The notes beneath the pieces were generated by a model that saw only the letters and a program-made list of their open reading frames with translations, ran no database searches and was not told the origin of the DNA. A stretch of 64,000 bases of DNA, taken from assembly GCF_019649055.1 (NCBI RefSeq), contig NW_026570246.1, forward strand, positions 1-64,000, in the 5' to 3' direction. Within the stretch, counting starts at the first letter, position 1. Every line of letters begins with the position of its first letter. The DNA is from Paramacrobiotus metropolitanus. Its lineage: Eukaryota > Tardigrada > Eutardigrada > Parachela > Macrobiotidae. Below, piece after piece: positions 25,501 through 39,316 of the stretch. A program made the position numbers and the translations under genes.

Positions 25501-28500
25501 CCAGTGTTGGCGCTTTCTGTTGCCGCTCCGCTACATACATCTTCCGTTTCCTTATCTCTGACGGCTGGGATGTGACGTCCAATCTGGCTGGCTGTTGGCT
25601 GGATATTGCCGGCTGACTGGTTTGTTCACTAGCCGGAAGAACGGGAACCGGGATAAAGGCCGGCAGCGCATACACTGGCTTACTGCTCGTTTGATCGTTG
25701 GATTTGACCCGTTATGTTATGAAGGAAGGAAAAACGCCTGCAGACCATTACAACATCTTATGGAGGCCGATATAAACAAGCCGAACAATTTGCCGGTTTA
25801 GCGAACCCAGTCGAATCAAAGCGCAGCTGGTGTGAATGCAATTTTAATAACTTCGACAAAAACTCAGGAATAGACACCACACATCAGAATTGTGTAATAA
25901 AAACAGTTCAAGTATTAACATGGCTAATCTAATTTGAACCATTTCCTTTGCGGAAAGATGTGAAAGCGCTTTCAGGCAAATTATGGTGGCAGATGACCAG
26001 TCGGCATTAGCATGCAACATGTCATATTCATCGAGCCAATTAGTACATCATCCAGGATAACTTCCTAATGCACTATCGACAAAGGAGTATCCGAGCTGCA
26101 CTTGGAGCAACTGTGGATGAACCAGTGAGGAAACCGATTGCAATCGGTTTTCATCGGTTCCGGCCTAACTTGTAGGCTGGACGGAAGTGAATCCTGCACA
26201 GTGCGTTTGTACAGCCAGTACAAGCCATTGCTGGCGGGCATAGAGCAGGCTAACCCATCACTCTTCCCGTTTACGTGCGAGCGTTTTGTCGGCTGCTAAG
26301 TCAATGTACTTATAAGAAGCATTCCAGTAAGCTATACCCGATCGTGTTAATTTCACGTCTCATCCCACCTTTTCGATTCATTGTCTTCGCGCTTGCTGGT
26401 GGTCTGTCAAATCGTTTTTCACTGAACGATTACCTTACCAAGGACTATCCACCGCCCAGCATGGGCTTTATTCGGACTGTCTTCTGGATTTGAATCGCAC
26501 TGGTCATTGCGCAATCATGGCCAGTCCGCAAGCTCATCAGGGAACAGTAAACGCGCTGCCGGGTTATTCCGTGCCTGTTCGGAGGTCTTGTAAACTCGGG
26601 CCATATCCCTTTTTACGACACTGAGGCGCTCCACTTGTCCAGTCCATGAACCTTTCGTAAGAGTCAATCCCAAAGTTTTTTGTTGTGAAGTTGTATTAAC
26701 ATTCCTCGAGTGATCTGGTATGATGCGGAGCAGTAAATTCGTGCTTTTGTACAAGAGATGTATATGTAAATTTTCTGTTTTTAGTCACTTTAAACGTCTT
26801 ATGGAAGTTTTTTGCTTATGTTTCGACATATCCAAGAGAATGCCTGGAAAGTGCTTCGTTAATGGCATAAATTGCGTTTCACACTTGTGTTTTTTTAATG
26901 CTGTTTGCCGCATGCTGACTAGAAGAATGTTTACATTCTTTGCTGCTCGCGTTTTTTTTGTAAATGGCATTATCGTGTGGTTTTCTCAAATTTGGGTAAT
27001 TTCGGTTGCGATATGTGTGCATGAGCAGCATCGACTGAAAATGAGGCTGATGAATATTCGCGTCAGCTGTGAATCGCCTACTGCTAAGAATTCTCTTGAT
27101 TACGATACGATGGGAATGGGCTTTACTCATTTAGGTTAATGCTAGCGGCGTTCCATGGCGATCAGCTGTGGATTATTTGACATCCATTCGGACTTCCATT
27201 TATCGGTTTTGACCATTTGTGTTGATGTTTTATCACAAATCTTAAAGGATTTCTAAATCGTTTGGAAATTTATGAGACGTTTGTCGGTTGAGTTTAGTAT
27301 TCAGCTTGCTTACCCACTATGGAGCAAGCACGATCCGTGCCGCAGTTATGTGCTGTACTTATCTGTATGTATCGGTATACCAGTTTTTTTTACTTGTAGC
27401 AGAACAAAGTGTAAATTATTAAACAAAACAAATTCACTCAACTTATGAAAACATAATGTTTAAAAAGACTGTAATTTTGTGCACTGTTCATCAACGCTTT
27501 AACAAGTTGTTGCTACAGTATATTCTGTATGTGCAGCTCGGTTTGTAAAAATCTGTAAACCTAATTTTTCAAGCTATGACGTAATGAGTAATAACGAGTA
27601 TTTCTGTAAAAGTGTACTCATTTATTTGGTTGTTTTCACGGTTTACATTTGGATATCGAAATACCCGGCACTTTTTTAACAACACAGTTTTCTTTTATTC
27701 GAAGATCAATGCATTGATGTTTGATGGTTCCGTCGGTATCATTATTGCATGATAAAAGTGAAATATGATTTTTTACACTCCAGCGCTTGTTCGAAAGAAG
27801 ATGCTGGCATACTAGTCCATCGGCGATTCAAAAAGTTATCTCTGGGCGAAAATCGAATTAGGTCACACAAAGTGGCAGTGATTTGAAAAGGGCGTAGTTG
27901 GCCGGTTTTGCGCTATGATTCCCGCGTTTGGATTTTATATTCATTTTACTGGGCCGACGCGTACGCAGCATATCCGCCGTGCAGCACAGTCTTCCCTTCC
28001 GGCGATGCCGGGCTGTGATTTGCTGCAATTGTTTTTTCTCCTAACAAATAATTTCCTTCTTAACTATTAATTTGCTATTGTCATGCATGGAGGTGTTGTC
28101 AGATTGTGTTGTGATCGGTGCATCATTTGTCACGATCGCCGTGTGTCACTTACTGTTTATTGTTTATGTTCCGAAGCTTTTTCAGGTCGTTAAGGGTTTA
28201 ATTGCCGTACACGGCGGAGGCCAGTATCGACGCCCACTGAGCATTGATTTTTGGAAGATTCTGCACAGACTTGCGTGGTGTTTGTTTTTTACGAGGCCAG
28301 TCGTAAACATTGCGCGATTTAAGTGTGGGTAACGATTTATTGATTTATGTTTATAATTGTGTGTACTTTATAATCGCCTACTTGTTACCTTCGTGCTGTA
28401 TAATCGTACTGTTGGTATAATAATGCACCGCACTATGATCGATGGTTAACATAAACCATAATGGTTATCCCACTTATACATAATACGTCCTTTATGTAAA

Positions 28501-31500
28501 CATTTCGCACTGGAAACGGCTCGGAATTATTTCGAAACTTCTTAAAACTGGTCGATTAGAACGTTCACCTATGCATCGCACCCTTGCTGCTTTAGTGAAA
28601 AATTCAGTCAGGAGAATTGTTTTATTGGTACAAACTTGGGAATTGCTAACCAAAGGGAGCAGATCGCAACATTTATTTCTAAGAAACTGAAATAACTTCC
28701 TGGGAAATAAAATATTCTTTATAGAAGTTGCTACAAATTTGGTAATTTAATTATTATTTGATGCTTTCCAGTGTGTAATATCTAGAGACAGTGTGTTATA
28801 CATTGAAGCTCTTTATTATTTCGTGGAAGTTTCTTTACTCTTTGAGCAGCAAATAGGTAGTAGCATTATAGCATACGTATTTACATTCTGAAGCAGTTAT
28901 TGGGCACAAGCTGCATGTAACTGGTAGGCACTGGGCAGTATTAATTTCGGAAAGTTCATCTCTAGAGATTAAATTAAAAGTGAACGAATTCCGTTGCGCG
29001 GACGAAACTGCAGGAAATTTGAAAATTTAATAGCTGATGTGATTGCAATATCGTTTTGATTTACGACAGTAATTCGGAACTGACCACAACCTTTTGCAGT
29101 AGTGGACAAAGAGCGCGCACGCTTTTTTCATGATACAGTGCAACCCCATGAACTTCCGTGTGTGTGCACGGAATTACGGGGGCGCTGGTCACGATCAGGA
29201 GGCGTGTACAACTGTACATGCAGTTTTGCAGGGCTATGGAAAAATGATCGGTCTTCTCTCAACAGAAATGTTCTAGTTGAATAAACAATTTAAGCAGTGA
29301 TATTGTGGTCTTTAAAACAGATGTGAACCTCTCGTTAGTGAGCCGTGAACAGAGTTGCGCGTCGACGCTGAGCGGACATAACGCGCTAAACGCCGCATCG
29401 GATGCGAGATGCAGTATATTAGTGGACATTGTTCTTTGTTGGATTAGGATAGCATAATGACAATGACATCATGCATTTAATGAGTGGAGAGAGCTGTGCT
29501 TGAGATTGACAGTTGTAGAGTAGAAAAGTAAATGAGAAAGAGTTATATTTAAGAACTCCAAACAGACAGAGAAGCCTATGTCATCGTCGACACGCCCATT
29601 GTGTTCACTGTGCGGTCCGCGTCGCCACGGATATTGTTGTCCGTTGGGTAAATTTAGTTTTGCTTATGCCGGCGACGGATGGTGGTTTGCTTTTTAATAC
29701 GTTATCAGTCCCCTTACCTGGGCTTTTATCGAAGTCTGACTCATTTTTGCTGCATGCTTAAGCATGCTGGAAATTTCATCTAACATTTGCGCCGGATGTT
29801 GTTGTGGAATTACTTTCTAATTGCGGAATATTGGTATTTTTTCTGATCAGAATGCGAGTCAAGAAAAATGTAAGTTTGGCCTGCATTTTGTAGGTTTTTT
29901 TTTTAGGTAATTTCCCGTTTTTACGCAGCTTTAGCATTTACAGACACTTACTTAAATCAACTAACAGCCAGAGTAAAATTAATTTGATATGTATTTAAAA
30001 TTGCTGTATATACTCGAGAAACAATATATTTGCGCATTATCTTTAATGAAAATGAGGGAAAATGAGGAAGAATGCTTGTGCTTGTCGGTTTTGCATTAAA
30101 TTATTGGCTGAAAAACTGGTTGCATCAGAAAGATGTAGTTGATTAGAACTGCTGTGGATGTACCGGATTTTAGCGTTAGGTTAATTACTGCTTAACTTTT
30201 AAAAGTGTGAAATTGCTAGGTAGTTGTTGCTTGATTTTGGTAGTTCCTTCTGTTTTTTGCATTTCTGTGCTTGTATTTTAGCGTGTGGTTTTAAGTACAT
30301 GCTTGCAACATTCATTTGCAATTTTATTGCCAGATTTTTCATTGCCTTTTTGCATGCTTTCTGGGAAACAGCAAATTCAGCATGTACTCTATTTACAATT
30401 ATAATCCACTACACAAAAACGTTTATAGCTTCCAGTTGACATTGATGAAGTGCTTGTCTGTTATGTTAAATTATTGCAAATGATTTCAAGAACCTGTTGA
30501 AACCAATACGAGTATTATGAAATACCGGTAATGGACACCTTTTCGTTTCCAGATCTTCCGTATTAATGTGTTGCGAATATTATTATCGGTGGATAGCCCG
30601 GCAACCTACGTTGCTAATTGCTTAGATTAGCAATTAATGTTTTCGATGTTTCGGAAAAAATTGTGGCAGACATCCATTACAGATTTTTCACAAAAGACCC
30701 ATTTCATGACCGTTCGTGTTTACAGAACGAAGAGAATGACCAGTGGGAGCTAACGGAGATCACCCTGTCCAAGGTGAGTCATCCAGGATCTTTGTAATAG
30801 ATTTGCTTTGGCTATTGTGCTGATAAGAATAGTGATAATGATGACAGTTGAATGGGCTATCGTTGTTGCGCCATCTATAAGTAGACACTTGGTGTAATGC
30901 TTTTCTCATTGCAGCTGCCACCCTATGGATTTGGGATAGCGGTCAGCGGTGGTCGGGATAACCCGCATTTTGCCAATGGTGACCCGTCCATCGCCGTCTC
31001 CGATGTATTGAAGGCTGGGCCGGCGGAAGGCAGACTATTGTAAGCGGAAGACATGATTTTGGTGATTGCGATATATGCTTTTTACTGATAAATTTTTCTT
31101 TTTCAGTATTAATGATCGCATTATCCGTGTTAACGGCATCAGTCTGGAGAATGTGGATTATTCTTATGCTGTTAACATCCTGAAGGTAAAGATATTTACA
31201 GGCAGACAGGCTAAACAGATATTCCCAAGAATGTTATGAATTATTTTTGTTTGAATTTGTTAATAATTGATACAGTTCGACAACTAAGAGAAACCTTTGG
31301 TGATTTAAACCAGATGTATGCAATATGCAGTAGAATGTATGCAATATGCGCCGATGGTTTGTTTGAAAGTGATTGACTTATTTATTTGCAACTGTATTTT
31401 GTTTTCTCGTTAATCCGTTTATGTAATGTTTGGGTTGACGAAATGATTTGATACGATTTCATGCAAGTACAATAATGCGCATGACATGAATTTGAATTTA

Positions 31501-34500
31501 TATTGGCAGCATTATGTTGGTTTTACTAACTGGCAGGAGCGGCCATTTGTGTGAGCTCGGTGTTTTAATTAGCAACATACCTGCGCAGTTGGCGTTACAT
31601 AAAACGTATTTTTTGATAGGACTCTCCTCCGACCGTTTGCCTCTTGATCAAACGCCGTGTGGCCCTTCCCACACCCACAACTCCTTCGCGCTACGCACCC
31701 ACTTCCTACGCGGTCACTCTCAACAAACCGCAGTCGAGCAGCAAGAAGAAAGACGACTACAATGGCCTCGTCCTGGGCTGCATCCTCTACGTTAAGGACA
31801 TCACCAACCGGTCGTTGGCCGATGCTCACGGTATCCAGATCGGCGATACGGTGCTGCGGATCGGCACAACACCTGTTGATCATCTGACGTTCCATGAAGT
31901 GAAGAAAGTGCTGGAGAAACGCCAGAAGGACCGTTTGACCATGGTGTTTCAGCGACCACGGGGCACGCGCTCGGTACTGGGGCATAATGCTCTGATGGCC
32001 TCGTCGTCCAGCAATCCCAATACGCCGCCGATTAGCCAGCACCGTCGGCAGAGCAGTCAGAATGTTTATACGGAATTACCCACCAAAACCGATAATCATG
32101 TCAGGCAGAAGTCCGTCGATTCGATGGATGGCAAGCTGGTTAATGCGGTTAATAGGTGAGAAAAAAAGCTGGTGGGGACTGGTCAAGTGGGATTATGACA
32201 CTTGCTGATCAAGTGGACAACAACAACAGCTTAAGCATAATTTCGCCGTAATGTCTGAGGAAGTCATGTGAAAATTTCGGTAGCACTGATTTTAAAGTAA
32301 CTTTAATAAGCATTCGATTTGTTAACTAGAGTGGTGTTCGTACAATAGTTTAATGATTACTTTCAGAACTTTTATTCATGATTTTTAATTCGGTAAAATA
32401 AACTTATAAGTTTTAAACCCTAATAGTTTCATAGTTGGTTTTCATAGTTTCTTTAGTCTTATTTAAAGACCTGCATGCGCGTTTTAAAAGCAGTATCCAT
32501 AAGTATGCATTATTTGCGGCCAGAAATTTGATGAAATCTTGGCTTTTATAGAAAATCAAATCTTGGTTTTGTAGTGGTATTGTGGCTGTTGTGTATTACA
32601 CGTACCTATACGGTTAAAAGATATTCAACCACTTGTCAAATTGCCCTTACCGGCATAGTTTATGTTTATGGCCATGTCAGTATCGACCGTTAACCGCGCT
32701 TTTGTAGAAGCCACTTGATTCTCTATGTGTAATTGTTTCCGACAGTGAAATGTCATGTTTTCATCGCCTAATTATTTGATTTGCTGCATGGACTCAAGTG
32801 TATTTAGTAATTAATTACGGGCTTAATACACAGTGCGACCACAGCGTACCGTTCTTCGACCAAGTTACTCCATCTTATTCACAATAATTGGGTTTTGATA
32901 AATGTCGCTTCTGTTGATATTCAGCAGTAGAATGAGGATATCGAATCTCATTACACTGATTATCGGTTTTTGATGAGTCTTGTTGATTGTGAGCTCGATC
33001 ATACGCCTTACTCTTATGAGAAATAATCCATTTCTGGTCCGTTTGTCGCACATTTTTTTTCAAAACAATGGCGTAGACAATATAGATACAAATTGTCGAA
33101 GTTTCAAATTTGACAGCTGTTATTAAATTTGTTATTACTGATATAATTTCGGAACAATAGAAGTGAAAATATGTGAAACATGTCAAAAATTAATCCTAGA
33201 TATCTGGCTTTCATTTCCAAAAATGGTTATTTTGCATCCATGTAGCTGTCTGAATATTTTGACACATTTTGTACTTTTTGCAGAGGCGAACGTTCTCACC
33301 ATGCTGTTCGTTCAGCGTCAATGAATTTGAACCTAAATAAGACGGAAATTTCATCTCCGCTGGCCGTGCAGCGAGTAGCCATTCCCGTATTGCCACCGAA
33401 AGCGCTTCCGGATGGACCAACCTCGTCCGGAAACCGCTCAGAAGGCAGCGGTTTTCCAATTACGTCGCCTTATACGCATACACAATTTTCCAACAAACGT
33501 GAGTGTTCGCCTAGTATGGTTGACCGACCATCATATACCACGCGTAAATATACGACTGAAAATTTAAGCAAAATAATGTGATAACCCAGCCTCGACCTAA
33601 TGGTAAATCCTCGAAATTTGCCAGTGAAATGGGCTTCGTTGTATTGATAGAATGTTTTACATTTTCAGCGACTACGGAAAGCCCACACGATGCTATTTCG
33701 CTGTCGTCTGACTGGCGCTTTCCTGATCCGCGATTTGTCTCCTTCCGGAAGGACAGCAGCGTTGGAGTGGGGCTTCGCTTAACGGGTGGGAACGATGCAG
33801 GCATCTTTGTGGCGGCTTCTTCACCAGGCAGCCCGGCAGCCATGGCAGGCCTGATTCCCGGCGATAAAATTCTTAAGGTACCAAAGATGGCGTTAGTCTC
33901 TTCATAATTGTAAGGTACATTGTATTTATAGAGTAAAAGATTACAGCGCGGCACTGCGTTAACACAGCGTGACGTATGCTGCAGATTGCATATATATATA
34001 TATATATATATTATTATTTATTATGAGAGGAATGTGCAAATGGTAACAAATTCGAAAATAATACGTTTAAATGATTATGTTATTCTTATATTTCTGAAAT
34101 ATATAAAAAATGCTTACGACTGCATAACTTTACAATAAAATGTGTCAACATTATAAGCCGATTAGGAAATGTAGTGGTGTCATGTTATGTTCCGGTCGGT
34201 TAGCGGCGTTTAATTTTTGCGGTCATTAGACGATAGACGCCGGTTGCAGGTGAACGATAAGGACATGAAAGGTGTGACGCGTGAAGAAGCGGTGCTGTTC
34301 CTGCTGCACTTGAGTGAGCAAATTGAAATGGTTGTGCAACATCGGAAACAGGAGTTTGATTACATAATCGCCAATCAAATAGGCGATTCGTTCTATATCA
34401 GGTACGAGTAGCCACTGCGACGCGCGCTAATCGGTGCGCTTTGCCGTTTGCCGCAAATGTCCATCAAAGCGTAGAGGACAGCAGCGACGGCTGTTTGTTT

Positions 34501-37500
34501 GTTGTGTTCGCGGTCGAGCTTGTTATCCCCTGGTGCTTAGCATATTTTATTGATTGGGGCTGTTGTCTTTGTTTAGAACTCATTTTATATATGATCCGGA
34601 TAATAAGAATGATCTGTCTTTTCAACCGGGAGATGTCTTTCGTGTTTTGGACACCCTGCACACCGGCAGTGTCGGCACGTGGTTTGTGGCCAAATTGTCG
34701 GCCAACAAAGTGGAATCGGTGAAAGGCAGCGTGCCAAATGCTGTGCGGGCTGAGGAGCTGTCCAAAATTGTGCGAAGTAAGCCAGATTTTCGATTGTTGA
34801 TTGGCAAATAGATTATGTGAATTGCAAATTGTTTTGTTCTATCGCATTAGCATATTATTAGAATTAGCAATCCGTGATCTCTTGTATTCCCCCGGGCTAA
34901 AGTTTGAATTTGTGATTAAAGTTTCCGTTTATGTATTAGCAGCTGACGCAGTTGCAGTGTCTTTCTGTGAATATCTTTTATTTACTGTAATTCCGTCTTA
35001 TAAATTATGTTGTTTTCAGATGAATTTTTCTCTCGCTTTTTTACTTTGTTATAATTACACTAAAATAAAAAGTTTAGATAACTGAACATAACGGGCTAAA
35101 ATTATTTTCAGATGGACCAAAATCATCAAAACCCTACACAAATACATTGGCTGACCGTATCCGTCGGCGGAGTCGACGAGCGAAATCACTGACTAAAGAC
35201 CAGTGGGAAGAAGTAGCTTTTGCCGGTGTCGAGACGAAATTCCCCGCGTATGAACGTATCGTGTTGAAGATGCCGCACTTCCAGCGACCAGTGGTCTTTT
35301 ACGGCCCGCTAGCCGATATTGCTCGAGAAAAATTAGTCCAAGAATTTCCAGAACGTTATGCTGCTCCTCGTACGTCCTGCTTCTTATTTCTCTGTATACT
35401 GTTAAAGTAAAGTGTGAAATTTCTCATGATTTTAGAACTCGATGCAGGCAACGGTGAAGATAAACCCGGCATTATCCGGCTGAGTGTCATTCGGCAAACC
35501 ATGTCACTGGTATTACAACCTTATCTAAAATAGTGGCATTGCCAGTTTTCGAATTTACGTAATTTTGAAATGTTTTATGTGCTGTTTGCGTATATATACA
35601 GTCTTTGCGGCATTTTGCTTGAATTTCAGAACAAGCACTGCGTTGTCGATTTGACCTGCCAGGCTGTCGATCGATTGAACTTTGCTCAAATGTATCCCAT
35701 TGTGATATTTATGAAGGCCGACAGTAAGGACGTGGTTAAAGAAATTCGCTCATCGGTTGATCTCAAGCGAAAAAGCACAAAAAAGCTCATTATCGAAGCT
35801 CAGAAGCTGGAGAAACAAGCCGCATTCCTTTTACTGGTAGGAATGTATTCCATTAAATCACTTAAAGTATTATTAAAATTATTAAGCATAGAATTGTATC
35901 ACCATTACTCACCGCAAGACTTTCCAATAAGTAGCATCTGAATGTCTTCTTTTATTATTAGGTGTTGTTCCTATCAAAAACAAGAACAGTTGGTTCCGCA
36001 GTGTGTGCGAGATGATCGAGCAGCAACAGCAGACACCAATCTGGATGACAGAAAAGCCGGTAATTTGAATTTTGATTGTGTTTCTCTTATCATGATTCTA
36101 GTGTCATTCATTGTGTTGCACGCGGTTTACGCTACTTGCCGGCTAATACGTTAGGCGTACTGTGAGAGTGTGCTGAAGTGTCATGTAATTCGTTTTCTAA
36201 CGCAGCCGGAGAACGCCCTGGCAGACGACTTCCTTTTCCCTATGGCTTCCTCATCACTGTACAGCTGCGCATCGTCTGGACCGGAAAGTGACGCGGAGAC
36301 ACTGTACGATGCGGCGCCGCCGCCTCCACCGCGGAGGATATCCCGCGATGACGGGATGACAGGCTCGACGCTGACGCATGGTCGCTCGTCGGGATTAGCG
36401 TCCAGTCGGTCCGTTCATGCTGGGGTTAACGGATTCAGTGAACCTTTGTACAAGGGCGCTCCCGTCAATGACTCCAAGGAAAACCGTCCAATGCTTCCCA
36501 GTTATCAGATGTCTCCGCGAATTGTAAGCCCTGTCGACGTAAACGTATTTAATAATATCACACACTCTGTGGAATTCATGCACTTCGTTAACTAAAGACT
36601 GAAAAATTCTACGAGCACATGCCTTAGTTTTGTTTCTGTTTACTGTTCCAAACATGAAACTTATTTTTTTCGTGGAAACGAAGTTTTTCGCTGTATAAGG
36701 GTCTGTTCCGAATTTTGTTACCGTATGTATGCACTATGCAGTAGTTTTGTTTTTTATTGTAGGATACTAATGATCCTAATAGCAGTGTCAATATCTTCGC
36801 AACGCTCCGCATTCCGAAACCACCGATGGCACCAGGATCCAATTTCTCACGTCGACCACGACCACCTCCCATTACCATGCCGCCACAAATCGGCGACAGT
36901 TTCGATCGGAAACCAATTTCCAGTATTAGCTTGGCCGATCTTTCAAATGGCACCAGTACAACCAGTAAGTGGCCAGTCCGGCTTTCCAAAATTGTAGATA
37001 AGTTCAGATTTCACTAATTCCGTATCTTTTATTTTAGCAGCCGTTTGTTTTCTAAGTTTTGCTGTTGTATTGGGTCTAAAATCGGTGACTTCTTACAGAT
37101 GGCACACCGTCCACTTCCGGCACATACGAAGATCCGAAACACTACGATCCGTATCGTATTTGTCGACCGACAACGCGCGGGCACTCCTTCACTTCTACCA
37201 CATTAGACCGGCATTCACGTGCTGTTCATAATCAGGCTTCCTTTACTACGCCCGACCCACGGATATCTCCCAGTGCTGCCTCCACCAGCCCGAGTAAGAA
37301 CAGCAGTGCCACGCAGTCTTCCGCCACCAGCAATAACGGCTATATCAACGCCTCGGACATTTACGTCCGGCATCCGTCCATTAAAGAGGAGCAGGCGCCG
37401 CCATTGCCTCCTAAACCTAAGTATCTGACGAACGGTCGGCTGAAGATGGCACAGAATGGACACGCCGAGAATATGTACGCAGAAACTGGATTCGGTCATG

Positions 37501-38658
37501 GCAGCAATGCGGCCAATGGAACATACGGAAAATTGCCGGCACGACCTGTTGCACAACGTGAGTGAAGCAAAATTAAAGAGTAGTAAAAAGCGATGATTAA
37601 ATACTGAGCGTCAAAATAATTATAAAATAAAATCAATAATAATAGTGATGAAATAATGTATAATGGAACTTTACACGCAGGTTGCACTGCACGGCCAATA
37701 TATGTGGATCAAACGGACACGTTGACGCATCAGAAAACCAACGGCCACCGTCAGCATGATCTCATGAATTTCCCCTTTGTGGACGATGAACGCGGAATGT
37801 CCCCCAGTCAGATGAACTTTCCTCCGCCACCCGATGATTTCCTCAGCTCACCCAAGAAACTGCATGCTCCGGATGTGATTGATGAAGTTCGCGGTTTCTT
37901 TGACCACAACGGTGAGCGGAAGCGTGTTTGGATAACGTACCAGTATGTTATATTGTATGAATTTTAATGTGCATTTCAGGAGGTATGTTGGTATCGGAAG
38001 AGACTGGCGTCAGTCTAATCATCCCACCGGGAGCACTGGCTCATGGTGTCCGACAGGAAATCTATTTCAAAGTTTGCCGGGAAGAAAATGTGATATCAAC
38101 ACTGAACAAGGAAAAGGGTAGGTGACCCTTGGCATCTGGTGTTGGTGGATCTTGGTTTACAGCTGTACTAATGCTGCTTACTTTAGGCGAACGACTCCTT
38201 TCTCCGTGTGTTCTGTGTGGACCAAAAGGGATATCCTTTTTGAAGCCGCTGGAACTGAAACTGCCACATTCCGGCAATAACAGTCCCGTCAGTGGGCACT
38301 ACGGCGTAAAAAGTCCATCCGCTCGATCGAACGGTAGTTGTGCTTGTAATTATTTGATAGCTCTGATATTAGCAGTGCTATAGTAATCGTAATCTGATAG
38401 CTAGAGAAGGCGATATCGAAGTAAAACTGACTAGTTCTGTATGGAGCATAACTGCGAACCTATTGTTAATATTATCTATGTTACCGGATACCAGTTTCAA
38501 ACAATTAATTATGTAATTTTGACAAATTCTGTTTCACAGTTTCTGACTCTTTATTAGGCATTCTAATGGATCGCAGTCAAAATCTGCAGACGAAGCCGAA
38601 CAGTCCTAAGTTCGCCGGTGCACAGGGAAGTGTGTCGGTGTATGTGGATCGGTTCTGA
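16504..38658 (+). CDS. TJP1: Tight-junction scaffold ZO-1 (MAGUK)
   Basis: The 22 coding exons are 16504-16915, 21823-22186, 24103-24283, 30726-30773, 30915-31039, 31107-31185, 31620-32155, 33284-33498, 33669-33877, 34250-34401, 34577-34776, 35112-35369, 35436-35509, 35630-35836, 35962-36059, 36206-36523, 36763-36964, 37099-37557, 37681-37911, 37980-38117, 38187-38333 and 38558-38658. ZO-1 links junction membrane proteins to actin. Domain order fits the family: PDZ1 ([15 protein letters not shown]), PDZ2 within one exon, PDZ3 ([17 protein letters not shown]), SH3, GUK-like, a proline-rich linker, and a terminal ZU5 ending SVSVYVDRF, close to the vertebrate C-terminus. A CARD-like segment precedes PDZ1. 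All joins are in phase except exon 14 to 15, where one base is missing. With it restored the protein has 1584 residues. A polyadenylation AATAAA lies at 39048. Confidence 0.95.
16656..16830 (+). other. TJP1: CARD-like domain in ZO-1 exon 1
   Basis: Residues about 52-108 read as an amphipathic helical bundle. [20 protein letters not shown] is followed by [20 protein letters not shown] and [18 protein letters not shown]. The wording 'L...G.LS..E...' then 'T...R...IL......KG..A...FF..L' matches the usual CARD pattern known from CARMA and DLG5 MAGUKs. It is not part of textbook vertebrate ZO-1. The assignment is by pattern only. Confidence 0.5.
16916..21822 (+). other. ZO-1 intron 1 (4.9 kb)
   Basis: The intron is bounded by a GTAAGCGG donor and a TTAATGTAG acceptor, phase 1. 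Open frames inside, such as 19310-19663 minus (117 codons) and 19640-19915 plus, overlap head to head and lack known motifs. I see no mobile element or RNA gene. As a long first intron it may hold enhancers, but no specific site is claimed. Confidence 0.6.
22187..24102 (+). other. ZO-1 intron 2 (1.9 kb)
   Basis: The donor is GTAAGG and the acceptor TGTTGTAG, phase 2. No coding block or repeat stands out. Confidence 0.6.
24284..30725 (+). other. ZO-1 intron 3 (6.4 kb)
   Basis: The donor is GTAAGT and the acceptor GTTTACAG, phase 0. The sequence from about 25370 to 26750 is less AT-rich than the rest and carries open frames antisense to ZO-1 (25460-25675 and 26515-26754, minus) that look more protein-like than their surroundings. 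They may be relics of an inserted element. The remainder shows nothing I can assign. Confidence 0.5.
33990..34011. repeat. TA microsatellite in ZO-1 intron 9
   Basis: About eleven uninterrupted TA units lie between the two PDZ3 exons of ZO-1, followed by TTATTATTTATTATG. Confidence 0.9.
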
Positions 38659-39316
38659 TTGTGAACAGCCACCGGCGTCCATTCCGTTGCTTGTTTCCGC
38701 ATAGCATAGCTTTAGATGTATACATGGTTGGGTTTTTGTTTGCCTTTGCATGGGTAGGTCCTTGTCTTTTCTGGTTGTTGAGAGCCTTAAAAAGGTTGCG
38801 AACCGGATTGGTTTGTTAAGCATTGTGCAAAGCGCAGCTAACACATAAGCTTGTTATTTCCTTCTGAAAACCTTTGTTAGAAAACGTTATTGCTCGTTGT
38901 ACGAGTATAATTGAGCCGAAGCGAAGCGTACACTATAAAAGTCAGTTGCATACCCAAACAGACTTTTGGATGGTCTTCAGTTATTTCTTGGTACTAGGAA
39001 CGTTTGGTCGGTTAAATTCACGTTAACAGGAGTAGCAAATACAAGCAAATAAACTTAAAACAGTACCGTTGTATGAACATGCTCCTGGTGCACCATCGCA
39101 CTCGTAATTTTTCCGACACGACACCTTCTGGTCACTTCGTTGTAAGGTATTTCTATTGAAGAGGAAGGTTCATGGAAAATCAGGTTCGTTTCTGGATTTC
39201 TCGATACTGTTTCTTGTATCGAGCTCTGTCATTTCTCCAGTAAGTGGGACATATTGCTCTTGTCAGATCCTAGAGTGAATTTTTAAGGCGTACTGAAATT
39301 CTCATACAGCCGAAGC
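38659..39316 (+). other. ZO-1 3' UTR and spacer
   Basis: This follows the ZO-1 stop TGA (38656-38658). AATAAA at 39048-39053 is a plausible polyadenylation signal. The stretch at about 39065-39145 has a diverged copy at about 45690-45770, showing that the 3' flank was included when the ZO-1 tail was duplicated. Confidence 0.5.
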
